DNA from: Apis mellifera
Taxonomy: Eukaryota; Arthropoda; Insecta; Hymenoptera; Apidae
Assembly (NCBI RefSeq): GCF_003254395.2
Contig: NC_037639.1
Span: 14,427,037-14,491,036 of the forward strand
Length of the DNA stretch: 64,000 nucleotides
Reading direction: 5' to 3'
The notes under the pieces are model-generated. The model had not been told where the DNA came from. It saw only the letters and a list, made by a program, of their open reading frames with translations, and made no database searches. Numbering within the stretch: position 1 is the stretch's first letter; each line of letters opens with the position of its first letter. Below are positions 32,201 to 43,100 of the stretch, one piece after another. The translations under genes and the position numbers were made by a program.

Positions 32201-35200
32201 AGGCTGAGAACGAACGGAACGGCCGACGAAAACGTGGAACAGGCCGGGTGGAGGCTTTATTACGTAATAAATATTAAAATTCATACGGGTTGCACCTCTA
32301 CCGAGAATCGATCTTCGACCGGTCCAAAGGGACGGCTATAAAAGTTTGGAGGAGGAGGAGAGAAAGAGAGCTCTGTGCCGAAAGGCAACCTCCTCTCTCT
32401 CTCTCTTCGCCTCGTACGACGCTATTTTACTTTTATTCGAGCAGATCCATTCTCGGCTCTCCGCTTTTACGATCCGCTGCTGCTATGCCCTCTCTCTCTC
32501 TCTCTCTCTCTCGCGCGCGTCTTCGTAGAGGAGAGGGGGAGGGGATAGCCGGGATGATCGAGGGACGAAGAACATTCCTTGTCCCCTTCGCGATTAATTA
32601 TAACAATTTATATATTTCGTATCTGCTTTTCTTTCGGATGGATGGATTTTATCTTGCTCGAAGGATATTTCGTGTGTGTTTTTGGAAGAGATAGGCGAGA
32701 GTCCTTAAGAAAAAGAGATTCGTGTCTCGATTCGTATCGAAGGAGGATTTTACGTAACGAGAATGGAACGACGCCAATTACTTGAATTAAACTTGCCCAT
32801 CTATCTATCTATCCATCCGTATTGTGTATAAAATGAGTTTTGGCGTCCGTCTAAATTGTCCCAATCTTAATATAGAATCATTATTACATAGCCGTCTCTC
32901 GCACATTGATCGAAACGTAAGAATGATAACATTTTTTAAAATCGAGATTGCGGAGGTATATTAATAAAGGTGTAATTAATTTTATACCTCTCAGTTTAGT
33001 TATATTATGATTTATGGCGTATGTTAATCGAATATCGAATCCCGTCGAGGAAAAATAGAAAAAGAAACATCTAATTACCGACTTTTCTCGAGGAATCCTC
33101 ACTTTGCTCTTTCTTTCGGAGTTAAACTTACGAACAAATATATATATATATATATATACATATATATATGTATTTTTTATAAAACACGCACCTTAACTCG
33201 TTAACGAAAATGAAATTAAATTATCCTTCTCTGGAGAAATATCCATTAAGAAGAAGAAGAAAAAGAAGAAGACGAAGAAGAAGAAGAAGAAGAAGGAGTA
33301 GAAGAAGAAGAAGAAGAAGAAGAAGAAGAGGAGGAGGAGACGGGGAGCGCGACTGGTAACAGAGTTTTAACCAAATTCCAACTAGAATGTTCGCGTGAGA
33401 AGAGGCGCCATTCAGGTTCTATACATAGAATACCGTGTGGCAAAGAAAAGGGAAACGGTGGAGGCTTTTTCTAAGTATTCCTCTTTCTTCGCGGGGCGAG
33501 AGAACGAGAAAGAAAAACAGAGGGACGGAGAGGGAGAGAGGGAGGGAGGGAGGGAGGGAGAGAGAGAGAGAGGACGCGATAATCCGCGAACGGGTACAAA
33601 GTATCGGCCGGTGAAAAGAGCGAACGTGCGACCGTATGCGCGGAGACGCGTTGTGTACGCAGACGGCACGCACGGCGTGCTCGTTCACAAGTGTGTAGCG
33701 AAAAGTGTTCGTGCCGAACACGTGTTCCTCGCCGCTAATGCGTTACCCGCGCCGCGTAAAAAGGTATTTTTCTCGAGGCGGTCGTAACGCGACTCGCGAC
33801 CCTGCCCGGTGCAATGCACTTATACAACCAAACCCAACCCGAGTATTATTGCCCCGCCGAGTATTATTATCGTTCACACTCTTGCTTTCGCGCCACCATC
33901 ATAGATAGCCGCGGATCATCGATCGAGAATTCCTCGTTTCGAGCACTGAGAGAGAGAGAGAGAGAAACATTATTTTCCAAGCTATGCGTTTTACTCGAAA
34001 GATTGTCCGAGCATCGAGAATTATCACTTGTTCGATAATGTATGATGGTACGAATACGAGTGGAAATGAAATCGCGGAGAGGTGAAAGTATTCGGATCGT
34101 TGGATTCTTTTGAAGGAGAGTGATGATCGATCCTTCGGTGTTGGTTATTTCGAACAGGACGAGATTATCGCCTACTCGATAATGATAGGGTAAATTATTA
34201 GAAGATATTTCTGGGATTGAAATTTGTTGGAAGAAAAGGTGAAAGTGGACGGAGGAATGGGAAGAAATGGTGTGTCGTCGTATGCGAAGACGGAAGAGAA
34301 TTGTCGTTGCGAACGGATCGGATCGATCGAAAAAAATCGGCTCGAAAAAGTAAAACTAGTTAAAAGTGGAATCGACGAGTGATTATTTATTAAAATGCTT
34401 ACGATCCGTTTCTTAAGTAATATCGGCCATTTCGCGTTATCGCGTTATTACGTTTCCAACAATAAATTATCGAAGCGAACTTTATAACTATTGAATCTTG
34501 AGTCCATCGCTGGACTCGGCATGAAATATAAAATTGAAGAAGAACGAGTAGCTTTTTTTTTTTTCTTCTTAATTTTTTACGACACCTCCATTACATCCGC
34601 TAACAACGTCTATATAACCGTGTTAGAAGCGTCTTTATGGGGGCAAAATCAGTTAATAATCGGAAAAATGACAGAGAAAAATAAGCGAAAAGAAAAGAAG
34701 AAGAGGAAGAATAGTTTTATATCCGCTAACAATTTATAATCTAATATTGAAAGCGTTACAAGACACAATTAATTAATAATTGAAAAAATGACAGAGAAAA
34801 AAAGTGGAAAAAAAAGAAGGAGAAGAAGAATAGTTTTACATCTGCTAACAATCTATAATTTAATATTGAAAGCGTTACGAAGGCACAATTAATTAATAAT
34901 TGAAAAAATGACAAAAAAAAAGAAGTGAAAGAAAAAGAACAGTTTCACATCCTCTAACAATCTATAATCTAATATTGAAAGCGTTACGAAAACACAATTA
35001 ATTAATAATTGAAAAAATAGATAAGAAATAGAGAAAAAGAAATGAAAAAAGAAAAGAAGAATTATCCGTTAACAATCTATAATCTAATATTGGAAACATT
35101 ATTAAGAAGGCACAATTAATTAATAATTGGAAAAATGATAGAGAAAAAGAAGTGGAAAAAAAAAAAAGGAGAAGAAGAATAGTTTTACATCTGCTAACAA

Positions 35201-38200
35201 TCTATAACCTAATATTAAAAGCGTTACGAAGGCATAATTAATAATTGAAAAAATAGATAAGAAATAGAGAAAAAGAAGTGAAAGAAAAGAAGAAGAAGAA
35301 TAATTTCACATCCTCTAACAATCTATAATCTATAATATTGAAAGCGTTACGAAGGCACAATTAATTAATAATCGGAAAAATGACAGAGGAAAAAAAAAGA
35401 GGAAAAAAAAAAGTTGAAAGCGTTACAAAGACACAATTAATTAATAATCGTAAAAATGACAAAGAAAAAGAAGTGAAAGAAAAGAAAAAAAAAGAATTAT
35501 TTTAGATCCGTTAACAACCTATAACCTAATATTGGAAACATCGTTATGAGGGCAAAATGAATTAATAATCGAAAAAATGACAGAGAAAAAGAAATGAAAA
35601 AAAAAGAAGAATTATTTTAGATCTGTTAACAATCTATAACTATCTATAACCTAATGTTGGAAACATCATTGAGGGCAAAATGAATTAACAATCGGAAAAA
35701 TGACAGAGAAAAAGAAGCGAAGAAAAAAAAGAAGAAGAAGAATAATTTCACATCCTCTAACAATCTATAACCTAATATTGAAAGCTTTAATTAATAATCA
35801 GAAACATGACAGAGAAAAAAAAGTGAAAAAAAAAGTTGAAAGCGTTACGAAATTATGAAGGCACAATTAATTAATAATCGAAAAAGTGATAAAGAAAAAG
35901 AAATGAAAGAAAAGAAAGAAAAAGAATTATTTTAGATCCATTAACAATCTATAACCTAATGTTGGAAACATCATTGAGGGCGAAAATGAATTAACAATCG
36001 GAAAAATGACGGAGAAAAAGAAGCGAAGAAAAAAAAGAGAAAGAAACGATATTAGAAAAGAATACTTATCAAGAAAAGTTTATAAAATCGCATATCGGAT
36101 ATCATTAAGCGGTCCTCGTGGGAGTCGTTGTTGGCGCGTAACCGGCCGTCCCGCGAGCACCGAGGGCTCGTGGAGGGGAAGGGGTCCAGAGGAGTAAGAT
36201 AATAACGTATTCGACCGAGAGAATGGCATTTGCTCTCGCGCGGTCGCAGTATGAATTACATCGGCGATTGAAACTCGTTCGCGATGGTAAAGAAAATAAA
36301 AAAAAAAAGGAGAGAGAGGAGAGAGAGAGAGAGAGAGTCCTCGGGCTGTCGAGGAGGTGGCGGGATTTGCATATTAAATGGCTTGAGATTTATAACGGTC
36401 GGGGCCCCGAAGAGGTGCCAGCAATACGCGCGATAAATAAAGAACCACCTTCCCTCCGCGATAAACGCTGCAACCTTCTTGCTCCGCCAAACCTTCTCCC
36501 CATCCCTCCCTCTCCCCTCGACGCGATGTGAAAACAACGACGAATGTAATCTACTGCCTTACGTAGCCCTCGATCGATCGTTTACTACTTTCTTCTTTAT
36601 TTTTCAAGAGGTGTAATATTGGGCGGAGAAAAAAAATGTTTTTATCACGAGGAGGAGGGGAGGTTGATCGTAAAACGGAGGGTGGAAGTTCCAAGTTAAC
36701 CAAGTTCCAATTATATATCTGAAAGGGGAGAGGAAGGTGTCCCCTTTGATCGGGATGAACCGGTTCCCGAAAGTCGGCAGTGGAAGTCTCGCGGGCCCGG
36801 GGCTTATCCCCGCCAATTACGTTCCGCTTATGCGAATTTGCGCGTTCCGGTTGCTCGCCTCGTCGGCTCGTTTGATATACGAACGAGACGGAACACTTTG
36901 TTGCGAAACGACCTCGTAATATCTATTACCGCGCCGAATTTGGAGAGCTCGTTCGAGAAGGGAGATAGAGAAAGAGACAGAGATGGAAGTGGTATCCCGC
37001 CCGGTTGAAATCTCCATCGATGATCTTTCGATTAAGATAATCCCGCCAATTGCCACCTCGTGGTCCGTGCAATCGAACGTGTTCTATAAAATTGAAAATT
37101 CTATCGAATCTGATTGAAAATTTCAGAACAAAGTGTAACTTAGGTGTATTAAATTGTTCGTTGAATAACGTTCATTTCGCACGCAATCTTGAACCCTTTT
37201 TTTACTCTTCATGAGTTTACTATTTACAAATTATTACTTCGAATAATCGAGGTAAAAATCGATTGTTGAATTTTTTCCATCCATTGCTCGTATCGTATCT
37301 CTTAAAGTTTCCAAACTTTTCGAGCGGGACAAAGTAGGTAAAACGAGTTTAATCGGTCGTCGATTTTCATCCCTGTAACAAGTTGCGGATTAAACAGGTC
37401 GGGTGGCTCGCCATTCACGAAGAGTCGGGGAGAGGGGGAGAATCGATAACAAACAGAGAATCGTGGATGGATCGACTAACGCGGAGGGATGTGATGGATG
37501 GTCTTTTATATCTGTGAACGTGGTCGAGGTGTTATGAATCGCGTTAGCGTCGAATCATTGTTCACGTCGACACAATAACAGGCCCCGCGGGGGGGCGGTA
37601 CCCCCGGCTTTTCGTTCCAGCTTCTTCCCCACCCCCGATACGCTCCTTTATATATATTCCCTCGTCGCAACCCCCTCTCTCTCTTCCATTCTTTTCGAGC
37701 CACGATTTTAATCGACCTCGTAAAGATCGCATCAACGATCCTCGCCTTGATTGGAAATTTATATATATATATAACCAGTGCTTCTCTAACATTCTCTTTA
37801 ACATTGTACTAGATTGATCTTACCAAGGAACGAAGATTCCAATTATTTCTAATTATTCCTCCAAGATAACGGTACTAGAAGCATGGCCAAGTTTATAAAC
37901 TATGTATATAAATCGATTTGGAATTACATCGATCGTAAGAGCCTCCAACGAGATTCTAAGATTTTTAAATTCCACCTCGTAATTTCTTCTCTCCTTTTTT
38001 CAACGATACAGTCGAAAAGGACAGATCGAGGTTGTAAGATTCTCAAACTCCACCTCGTAATTTCTTTTTTTCTCGACGATCGAGGTGGTGGAAAAGTAAG
38101 ATTCTTAAATCTCTCGCAAACACTTTTCTTCTCCCTTTTGAGAACGAGAAACGAGGTCCAAGTAGTGGAAAACGCGAAAGGGATAGCGTTTCCAGCGACC

Positions 38201-39530
38201 TGGTCAAGATCTAATTCCGTCCTGCGTTCTGACGGACGCAGATGCAACGTATTATCGAACCTTTTAACCACGTGGACGTTTACGAGGCGTTGGGATGCGC
38301 GGATCCCACCACGTGTGCAGGAAACGAGATGCGGGTGCGCACGTGCGCCGCGTTTTCCTCCAATGAATATAATACGCCTCGTAATTTTCGCAACTCACGA
38401 AACTCCCCTCCCCTCCCCTTTCCTCGGTGACGGTGACACACGACGCTTCCTCCTTCGCCCTCCCCGTTCCTTTCAATTTTTTCAACCGCGAGGAAAGGGA
38501 TGGGCAAACAACTCGTGGAGCGGAGTTCGTTGCGCTCGGATAATAATAATAATTCTCCGAATTCCGAGATCACCTTGGCACGATTTCTCCAAGTTCTCGG
38601 GGACAATGAGTCCCCGGTTTTATTTATATAAATAAGCGATAAAACGCGGATATCGCGCGGATCGGGGGGGAGAAAATTGGGGAACGGAGGAAGAGGAGGA
38701 AGAGGATTGGATGGATGGATGGATGGATGGGTACGCGTAGGTGGTCTAAGGTTAAATTGGTTTGGAGATTGGGGGAGAGGCGCCTCCTCCCCCCCCCTCC
38801 CCCCGGCATGCGTGGACATGCGCGCGGGATTACGAGAGGGATCGTAAAAGGCTCGCGCGGAACGCGACCGGCCGCTTGCCAAGAGATCGCAATAAGTCTT
38901 CGCCTGTTGGATGGAGACAAATGCCGGCCGAGTCCGCGCGGATGGAAACTCGGGCTCGTTCCAACATTCGTCCCGATCCAACCGAGGAATCGGCCTTGGA
39001 CGTCGATCGGGACGATCAATATTTGCGAAATTAATTCCCGCTCGAACGATTGAACGGGTCGGACGATAATGAAGCGCGGCGCGGGGAGGGGGATAGGGGG
39101 GATAGGGGAGGGGGAGATGGGGGGAGGCGCGCGGGCGAAAGGGGGCTTCTCCTTTTTTTTTTTTTTTTTTTTTTTCTTCTTTTAATGAGCGCGGCGCCAT
39201 TTCGCGTTTTGTTTGACGTCGATACCTTTTCTTATTTACTCTTTACGCGGATTATATCGTTTATTATCGGCGTCACGATTGCTCGGCGACACGTTATCCT
39301 TGTTGTAATCGCGCGCGTTATTATTATTATTATTATTATTATCATCGATATTGTTACGCGGCGTCGAAGGATAAAAAAGAAAAGAAAAGAAAAGAAAAGA
39401 AAAGAAAGGGGAAAAAAAAAGAAGCGTTGGGACGAAGAAGGGGGGAGAAACACTTACCTCGCTTTTGCATGTAACTGAAGAGATCGTCCAGGAATTCCTT
39501 CCTTTTCGGATCGTCGTTGATCTCGTAAAG
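14510..39530 (-). CDS. retn: Dead ringer / retained, ARID3-type transcription factor (5' exons missing)
   Basis: Six minus-strand exons, 39530-39458, 19840-19657, 16618-16260, 15399-15072, 14954-14761 and 14673-14510, join with matching phases to 433 residues ending in TGA (14512-14510). Residues 1-86 hold most of the ARID DNA-binding domain, beginning LYEINDDPKRKEF and including LPIMAKSVLDLYELY and GGLVDVINKKLW. YMKYLYPYECEKR (87-99) and the STPAELQAAIDG extension typical of the extended ARID of ARID3 proteins follow. The middle is a low-complexity Ser/Pro/His-rich linker with QREALDLGL and PPPAKR blocks seen in fly retn. The C-terminus carries a REKLES-like segment, SLVVSMELNGVMYQGVLFAQ, and ends VVS as fly retn does. 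The family binds AT-rich DNA and regulates embryonic patterning and neuronal fate, acting as activator or as a Groucho-linked repressor. The first exon seen starts in phase 0 mid-domain, so at least one more exon lies upstream, not identified before 64000. Confidence 0.96.
14674..14760 (-). other. retn: In-frame 87-nt intron of retn
   Basis: This last intron is exactly 29 codons long and has no stop in the retn frame, so retention would insert 29 residues with a LSLSLSLS run coded by its (CT)n polypyrimidine tract. Splice sites are normal GT-AG. Confidence 0.85.
14761..14954 (-). CDS. retn: retn exon with PPPAKR block, start of REKLES-like region
   Basis: 194 nt encode residues 315-380, a Ser/Pro-rich segment with SSPVSSPARQSSPSS, VKRDTE, PGPPPAKRLLSDEDSPPEK and GTHIKISNRG. 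PPPAKR is a plausible basic patch. The donor is CGAG/GTAAGA. The short intron that follows keeps the reading frame open throughout. Confidence 0.95.
15072..15399 (-). CDS. retn: retn exon with conserved short helix and QREAL motif
   Basis: 328 nt encode residues 206-315. FEARMVEYVKLLNKEL (215-230) is a predicted amphipathic helix that matches the IESRMMEYLQL helix of fly retn. SRLTLWNMYNNN matches the fly LWHMYHNNN block. The exon ends QREALDLGLR. Splice sites are CCTAG/GCCC and GAG/GTAAGC. Confidence 0.95.
15400..16259 (-). other. retn: retn intron, 860 nt, GC-rich
   Basis: Non-coding intron between the linker exons. It is CpG-containing, with a GGTGGTGGTGG run near 15846-15860. Open frames on both strands here are a by-product of GC content and have no recognisable domain. 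No other element seen. Confidence 0.8.
16260..16618 (-). CDS. retn: retn exon with extended ARID and linker
   Basis: 359 nt encode residues 86-206. They open with YMKYLYPYECEKRRLSTPAE, then GNRREGRRSSYGTYAAS, a MSPLSLVTA block, and a His/Pro-rich run (HHPHHPQHSQG). The linker matches fly retn in order and composition rather than residue for residue. The donor is CAG/GTCAGT. Confidence 0.95.
16619..19656 (-). other. retn: retn intron, 3.0 kb
   Basis: Intron between the ARID core exon and the extended ARID exon. It holds (GA)n/(AAG)n at 16670-16707, a T-rich run at 16859-16879, the 23-bp hairpin 17003-17025, (TA)n at 17225-17286, (CCT/CTT)n at 17674-17706, (CT)n at 17883-17907, and an alternating GC run near 18246-18260. 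No nested gene was recognised. Confidence 0.8.
17225..17286. repeat. (TA)n microsatellite in retn intron
   Basis: A perfect alternating AT run of about 62 nt, one of the few AT-only patches in this GC-rich intron. It is likely to be length-polymorphic. Confidence 0.97.
19657..19840 (-). CDS. retn: retn exon with core ARID helices
   Basis: 184 nt encode residues 25-86, from GTPINRLPIMAK to SSITSAAFTLRTQ, the DNA-contacting core of the ARID domain. Splice sites are TTTCAG/GAACG at the start and CCA/GTAAGT at the end. It is isolated by a 19.6-kb intron upstream and a 3.0-kb intron downstream. Confidence 0.97.
20605..20630. repeat. GTTAAC-GGGGY-GTTAAC degenerate dispersed repeat, copy 1
   Basis: GTTAACGGGGTGTTAAC lies at 20610-20626, preceded by TTACGAGGCTGTTCGA. 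The same arrangement recurs at 21027-21061 with GTTAACGGGGCGTTAAC, and a weaker relative lies near 20030-20095. The shared order TTACGAG, TGTYC, GTTAAC marks a dispersed duplicate of about 70 bp. Confidence 0.6.
21027..21065. repeat. GTTAAC-GGGGY-GTTAAC degenerate dispersed repeat, copy 2
   Basis: GTTAACGGGGCGTTAAC at 21045-21061 follows TTTTACGAGTTTGTCCAGAG, in the same order as the copy at 20585-20630. Confidence 0.6.
22370..22490 (+). repeat. Polypurine GAGA-rich tract
   Basis: About 120 nt almost free of T, with GAGAGAG runs and interspersed C. It is a potential GAGA-factor platform and unusual-DNA region. It lies immediately beside the GCCAT-rich cluster at 22520-22660. Confidence 0.8.
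22520..22697. promoter_or_regulatory. Candidate Polycomb/YY1-type or internal promoter cluster in retn intron
   Basis: Within about 130 bp there are three GCCAT cores (Pho/YY1 type): reverse in AATGGCCGCC at 22547-22556, then GTGGCCATT at 22618-22626 and TAGCCATTC at 22652-22660. A CCAAT box lies at 22525-22529. On the minus strand, which is the retn strand, a TATAAAAATA box runs 22547-22538. A GAGA tract adjoins. A 49-codon plus-strand frame (22548-22697, MAAATAATAAAS start) overlaps the cluster, but I have no evidence that it is translated. Confidence 0.3.
25103..25812. repeat. Minisatellite array, about 8 units of 84-90 bp
   Basis: Units begin GAACCGATTTTTAAAT at about 25103, 25193, 25278, 25368, 25457, 25541 (GAACTGAT), 25630 and 25720, and the array decays after 25800. 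Each unit is A/G-rich with AAAATTGGTAG and GGAAAAGATTAAAATTCTAA blocks. ACCGATTTT and AAAATTGGT in a unit can pair. Unit lengths alternate between 84-85 and 89-90 bp because of a 5-bp indel. Confidence 0.95.
26176..26885. repeat. Minisatellite, 3 units of 238 bp
   Basis: Units start GGATTCTTAATTTCCTCCCC at 26176, 26414 and 26652, each 238 bp, with few substitutions and small indels. Shared blocks include GATATCTCGCCCTTGTTCAA and AGACTGTTAAGTCTAATAAG. It is distinct from the array 360 bp upstream. Confidence 0.95.
28458..28632. repeat. GAGGC/GAGGA pentanucleotide array
   Basis: About 35 tandem five-base units, GAGGC in the outer parts and GAGGA or GAGAC in the middle, form a 175-nt purine-rich strand with regularly spaced C. 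Confidence 0.95.
33248..33340. repeat. (AAG)n trinucleotide tract
   Basis: About 30 imperfect AAG triplets end in GAGGAGGAG. It is a pure purine strand apart from two isolated pyrimidines. It reads as poly-Ser or poly-Leu in open frames and is not coding. Confidence 0.95.
34590..36045. repeat. Minisatellite array, about 12-13 units of 85-125 bp carrying TTAATTAAT
   Basis: Degenerate units contain in order CTAACAATCTATAATCTAAT, TTGAAAGCGTTACGAAGGCA, CAATTAATTAATAAT and GAAAAAATGACAGAGAAAAA. TTAATAAT markers fall near 34653, 34772, 34891, 35001, 35121, 35368, 35438, 35561, 35872 and others. It is strongly AT-rich against the GC-rich flanks. Confidence 0.93.
37953..38110. repeat. Short tandem duplication with hairpin
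   Basis: CCACCTCGTAATTTC occurs twice (about 37972 and 38051), each in a roughly 75-bp diverged direct repeat with AAGATT upstream. The second copy can fold: CCACCTCG pairs with CGAGGTGG about 20 nt later. Confidence 0.7.
38707..38731. repeat. (GGAT)n microsatellite
   Basis: About six perfect GGAT units occur in the giant retn intron, 730 bp downstream of the upstream ARID exon in transcript order. Confidence 0.95.
39082..39126 (+). promoter_or_regulatory. Strong G-quadruplex motif near a retn ARID exon
   Basis: Six runs of four to six G separated by A, ATA or AGAT occur on the plus strand. This is the template strand for retn. The motif is 330-375 nt past the donor site of the upstream ARID exon. 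It is followed by a T tract at 39152-39174. Confidence 0.6.
39458..39530 (-). CDS. retn: retn exon with the start of the visible ARID domain
   Basis: 73 nt encode LYEINDDPKRKEFLDDLFSY and the following MQKR plus one base of Gly25. The acceptor is TTTCAG (39536-39531) and the donor GAG/GTAAGTG. It is the near-invariant first part of the ARID fold. The preceding exon should end with an EEQFKQ-like sequence, and no such exon was found up to 64000. Confidence 0.95.
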
Positions 39531-40131
39531 CTGAAAGAACGAAACCAAAGGCAAAGATAAACGTGTTTGCGTCGATTTTTCATCTTCGATCGAAATCGAG
39601 GATCGAATCGATCGGGGGGAGGGGGGAATCGAGTCGATCGATCGATTTCCGCGAGGACGGATTCGATTCAGTTTTGTTTCTTTTTTTTTTTTTCTCTCCT
39701 TGCCCTTCTTTCTTCTCCCCTCCATGTGTGTTCTCGTTCTCATCGAAACGATGCGACGTGAAAACGTGTTTCCGTTACGGGGAATAAAACGTTACGTTCG
39801 AGAGGGGGCCCCGAATAAAAACAGGAGTGAAACAAGTGTGCTCATAGCGACAGGCAGATTAGTTAGCTCCGATTATTAATGATTCCGTTTAACCTGCCCC
39901 ATAACCCGAAACCCTCTCCCTCCCCCCTCTCGACCGAGGCAAAGCCGAACTCCCTTCGGGGCTAGCTGGCCCCGTATTATCATATTTGTTATGTACGATG
40001 TGCTATATCTAATCCGAGATCCTCTAATTGCTTTTATAATACAACGTCTCTCTCCCTTCCCTCTCCTTTCCCTCTATCTTCCTTTCCTTCTCTCCCTCCT
40101 CCTCCTCTTCTCTCGAGGAGACTCGTCAAAC

Positions 40132-40132
<1 letters not shown>

Positions 40133-40171
<39 letters not shown>
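40133..40171. repeat. (GA)n microsatellite
   Basis: This is a near-perfect GA run of about 39 nt, the clearest of some forty (GA)n or (CT)n tracts of 14 nt or more scattered on both strands from 14.7 kb to the end. Confidence 0.95.
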
Positions 40172-43100
40172 CCGAGAGGCAACGATTATTGGAACTAATT
40201 GCCGTTTCTCGACGCCCTCCACCATCCGTCCCGATCGGATTCGGAACTGTTTCGAACGATCTCCGCGCTCCTTTATCTCTTTCAAGCGACAGCTGCGCGA
40301 AAACTGTCGCCACGCCGTAACGTACGATAAACCGGCGCGGAAACGTGACGGTCCAACGATCACCGCTTTTAGAAATTACGTGCAAACGTGCCAACCGCGT
40401 TCGAGAAGAAAGGAGGAGGAGGAGGATGATAATGACGCCGATGCCAATTTATCAATTTATTTGAACAACTTGTTCGAACAAGTCTCTTCTGGTCCAGTTG
40501 TTGTTGCTGTTGTCGTCGTCGTTGTTGTTGCCGTTGGCTCGTGCGCCAAACGTGTGATCGTCGTTCCAAACGTACGCGCGGACGATAAATCTCATCTAGA
40601 AACTAGACTGCCAAATTTTCCACCAGTGGTTTATCCAGTACCGCGGAATGTTGGCAACGAATCCGGCGGAAAGAAGTATCGAAGGGGATGAAAAGGGAGG
40701 GAGGGAGGGAGCAATGACCGGGACGAGGAGAGGAAAACTCGTTTCGGCGCGATAAAGAATGGAAAAAAAAAAAAAGAAAAATCTATCCGTCTTCGTCCCG
40801 ATCGTTCAAAGGTAAAATCGCGGTAAATTAATTTTACATGTTTTTACGCTCGATCGACACGTTTCCACGATTGTTACATCACGCTTGGTCATCATGCGCA
40901 TTACGAATCGCAATTAATAAGCGTGTTTCGCCGGAGAATATTAGAATCACGGAGAGGATCGCGTGAATATCTTTCCTTCCTTCCTTCCTTCCTTCGCCAC
41001 GTTCCGAATCGATGCCGAATTTCCATCACGCAACGATTATAATAATTCGATACGTGTCAACGCGTCGGATAACGAAAAAAAAACTTTGAATCGCGCGTTG
41101 ATCAATCATCTTCGTTTTTTCTTTTTTTTTTTTTCCTTCGTCGTTGCTCAATTATTCAAAAATGACCGATAACGACTTCGAAATGTGCGCATCGCGTTAT
41201 CCAAGGCCGTGAGACAGGTGCCTTTACAATAACGCCTACTCGATCGCGAGATCTACTCGTTATTATAAGATACTCGTCGTATCTGCGGAATTCTTAATGA
41301 TAGACCGGCGGAATAATTAACGAGCAGACTTTGATACCACGAGTACAGGACGCAAAGAGTACAGAGAGAGGAGAGGGGAATGGATCGAAAGGAGAACAGA
41401 AGAAACGGTTTTTCCCCTTTTTCCTTCGTTCACCGAAATGGCTATATCACTACCCCTCTCCCTCTTTATTCGTACGCGCATTCCATCCGCGCGTTTCGTG
41501 GCAACGCCCCAACCAAACCTCGATCTCATCCACCACCCTTGCAACGAACCTGGACAAACGAACGAACGGACGGATGGATGGACGGACGGACGGCATTTCT
41601 CAAGGGCCATTTTGTACCACTTTCTCGTGTTTTTTCTTTGGCTGGACGAGCGATGAGCTCGTTAGGGGCAGCCGGAGGGGGAGGACGGAGGGTAAAAGGT
41701 CGGAGAAAGAGGAACGAACCGAGGCAAGGCCGTGAAGAGAGAGAGGGAGGGAGGGAGAGAGAGAGATCCACCAGAGGGGTTCTTCAACCAGCGTATATTG
41801 ATTGATCTACAGTTAAGCGGAGTGACGGCAGCCACGTGAAGATCCACGAGAGAACCGGCCTCTGTTGCTCCTTTTCTCCCTCTCCCTTCCCCCCTATCCT
41901 TCACCACCACCACCACCACCGCTGAAAATAAAGAGGGGCGAGCGGAATTTGCTCTCGATGATGCATGCTCCGCGGCCCCGCCCTCTCCTTCTCATCCACT
42001 GACGGCCCGGTGAATAATAATTCCTGATACAGCCGACGGTCGATCGGGTTACTTTAGCGGTCCTCTTCGGGGCAAGGGGGAGGGACGCGCCGCGTCCTCC
42101 TCCGATGATCGATGTACCCGCGCTCTCTCTAGCGCCACTTCTTCTCCCCCTCCCCTCCCCGCGAGGAAACGATCCATCCAACCAAGGGACACGCTTGCGT
42201 CCTTTTATCGTCCCTCGCGATTAACCATCGTTAAGGAACCATCTATGCCGTGAATTCATCATCCCTCGATCTCGAGATAATAAGGATCGAAATTATCCTC
42301 CTTCCGGGATCTATCCACTGTCATTTATATATATATATATATTGTTCTAGTGAATGTTACGCTCTCTTCTATTTTTATCTTCATTTGTTTATTTATTTTT
42401 TTTCTTCCTCTTGTTTCTTTTAATCAGTTTTTAACTGGGAGGAAAGTTCAGTTTGATCGGTGCGCCGCGTTTAGGAGGAAGGAAGGCGCGGAGGCAGGGA
42501 GGGGTTTACGAGCTCGAACACTCGATTCGGAAACGAGAGGTGAGCGTAAAATTCGCCGAAGAGAACGAAAGCGTGTGGCGAGAGTGTGTCGTTTCAACGC
42601 CACGTTACTTTTACGACGAGTAATTATCGATGCACGGCGACGACGCTCCTCTTTTTTTTTTTTCTTCTTCTTCTTCTTCTTTTCTTCCTTCGCCTCTTCC
42701 TCCTCCTTTTCTTCTTCTTCTTCTTCTTTTTCCTCCGAGATTCAGATAACACTCGCTCCCTTCCGGCTGATAACGGTGTAAAACGGTGTTACAGGTACAG
42801 TTGTCGCCACGTTTATGGTGACTCTTTGACAGATTGTGATCGGGACGATAAAATCGAGGCAAATTAGCGAGGAAAAGAGGAGGAAGATTCGAGAGAGGAA
42901 AGTGGCTTCGAGAGGAGACTACGTGTTTAATTACGTGTCTAGTCCCAAGGTTTCGCAACGTACCCATAGTGTACACCTCGCGCCCCCGCGGGGTCAACTT
43001 CCGGTCGTAAAAGCTCTTATAAGGGTGCGTCTCGGAGCGAAACGGAAACGGGCGCAGCCTTAAATAATGCGTCCACGTTGTTGTCGTCGTCGTCGAGGAG

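Larger units (their letters stand above)
19841..39457 (-). other. retn: Giant 19.6-kb intron splitting the retn ARID domain
   Basis: The intron lies between the exon ending MQKR-G and the exon starting GTPINR. It is GC-rich overall but interrupted by AT-rich minisatellite arrays (25103-25812, 26176-26885, 34590-36045). It also holds a GAGGC pentanucleotide array, (AAG)n at 33248-33340, (GGAT)n at 38707-38731 and a G-quadruplex motif at 39082-39126. Many long open frames exist, the largest about 300 codons, but none shows a domain, and most are Arg/Ser/Pro-rich readings of simple repeats. No nested gene, tRNA or transposase was recognised. Confidence 0.85.

Noticed and set aside
38280..39200. 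306-codon minus-strand open frame
   Set aside because: It reads through (GGAT)n, G-rich and CCCC runs as Pro/Arg/His-rich sequence. It has no conserved motif and overlaps the quadruplex region.
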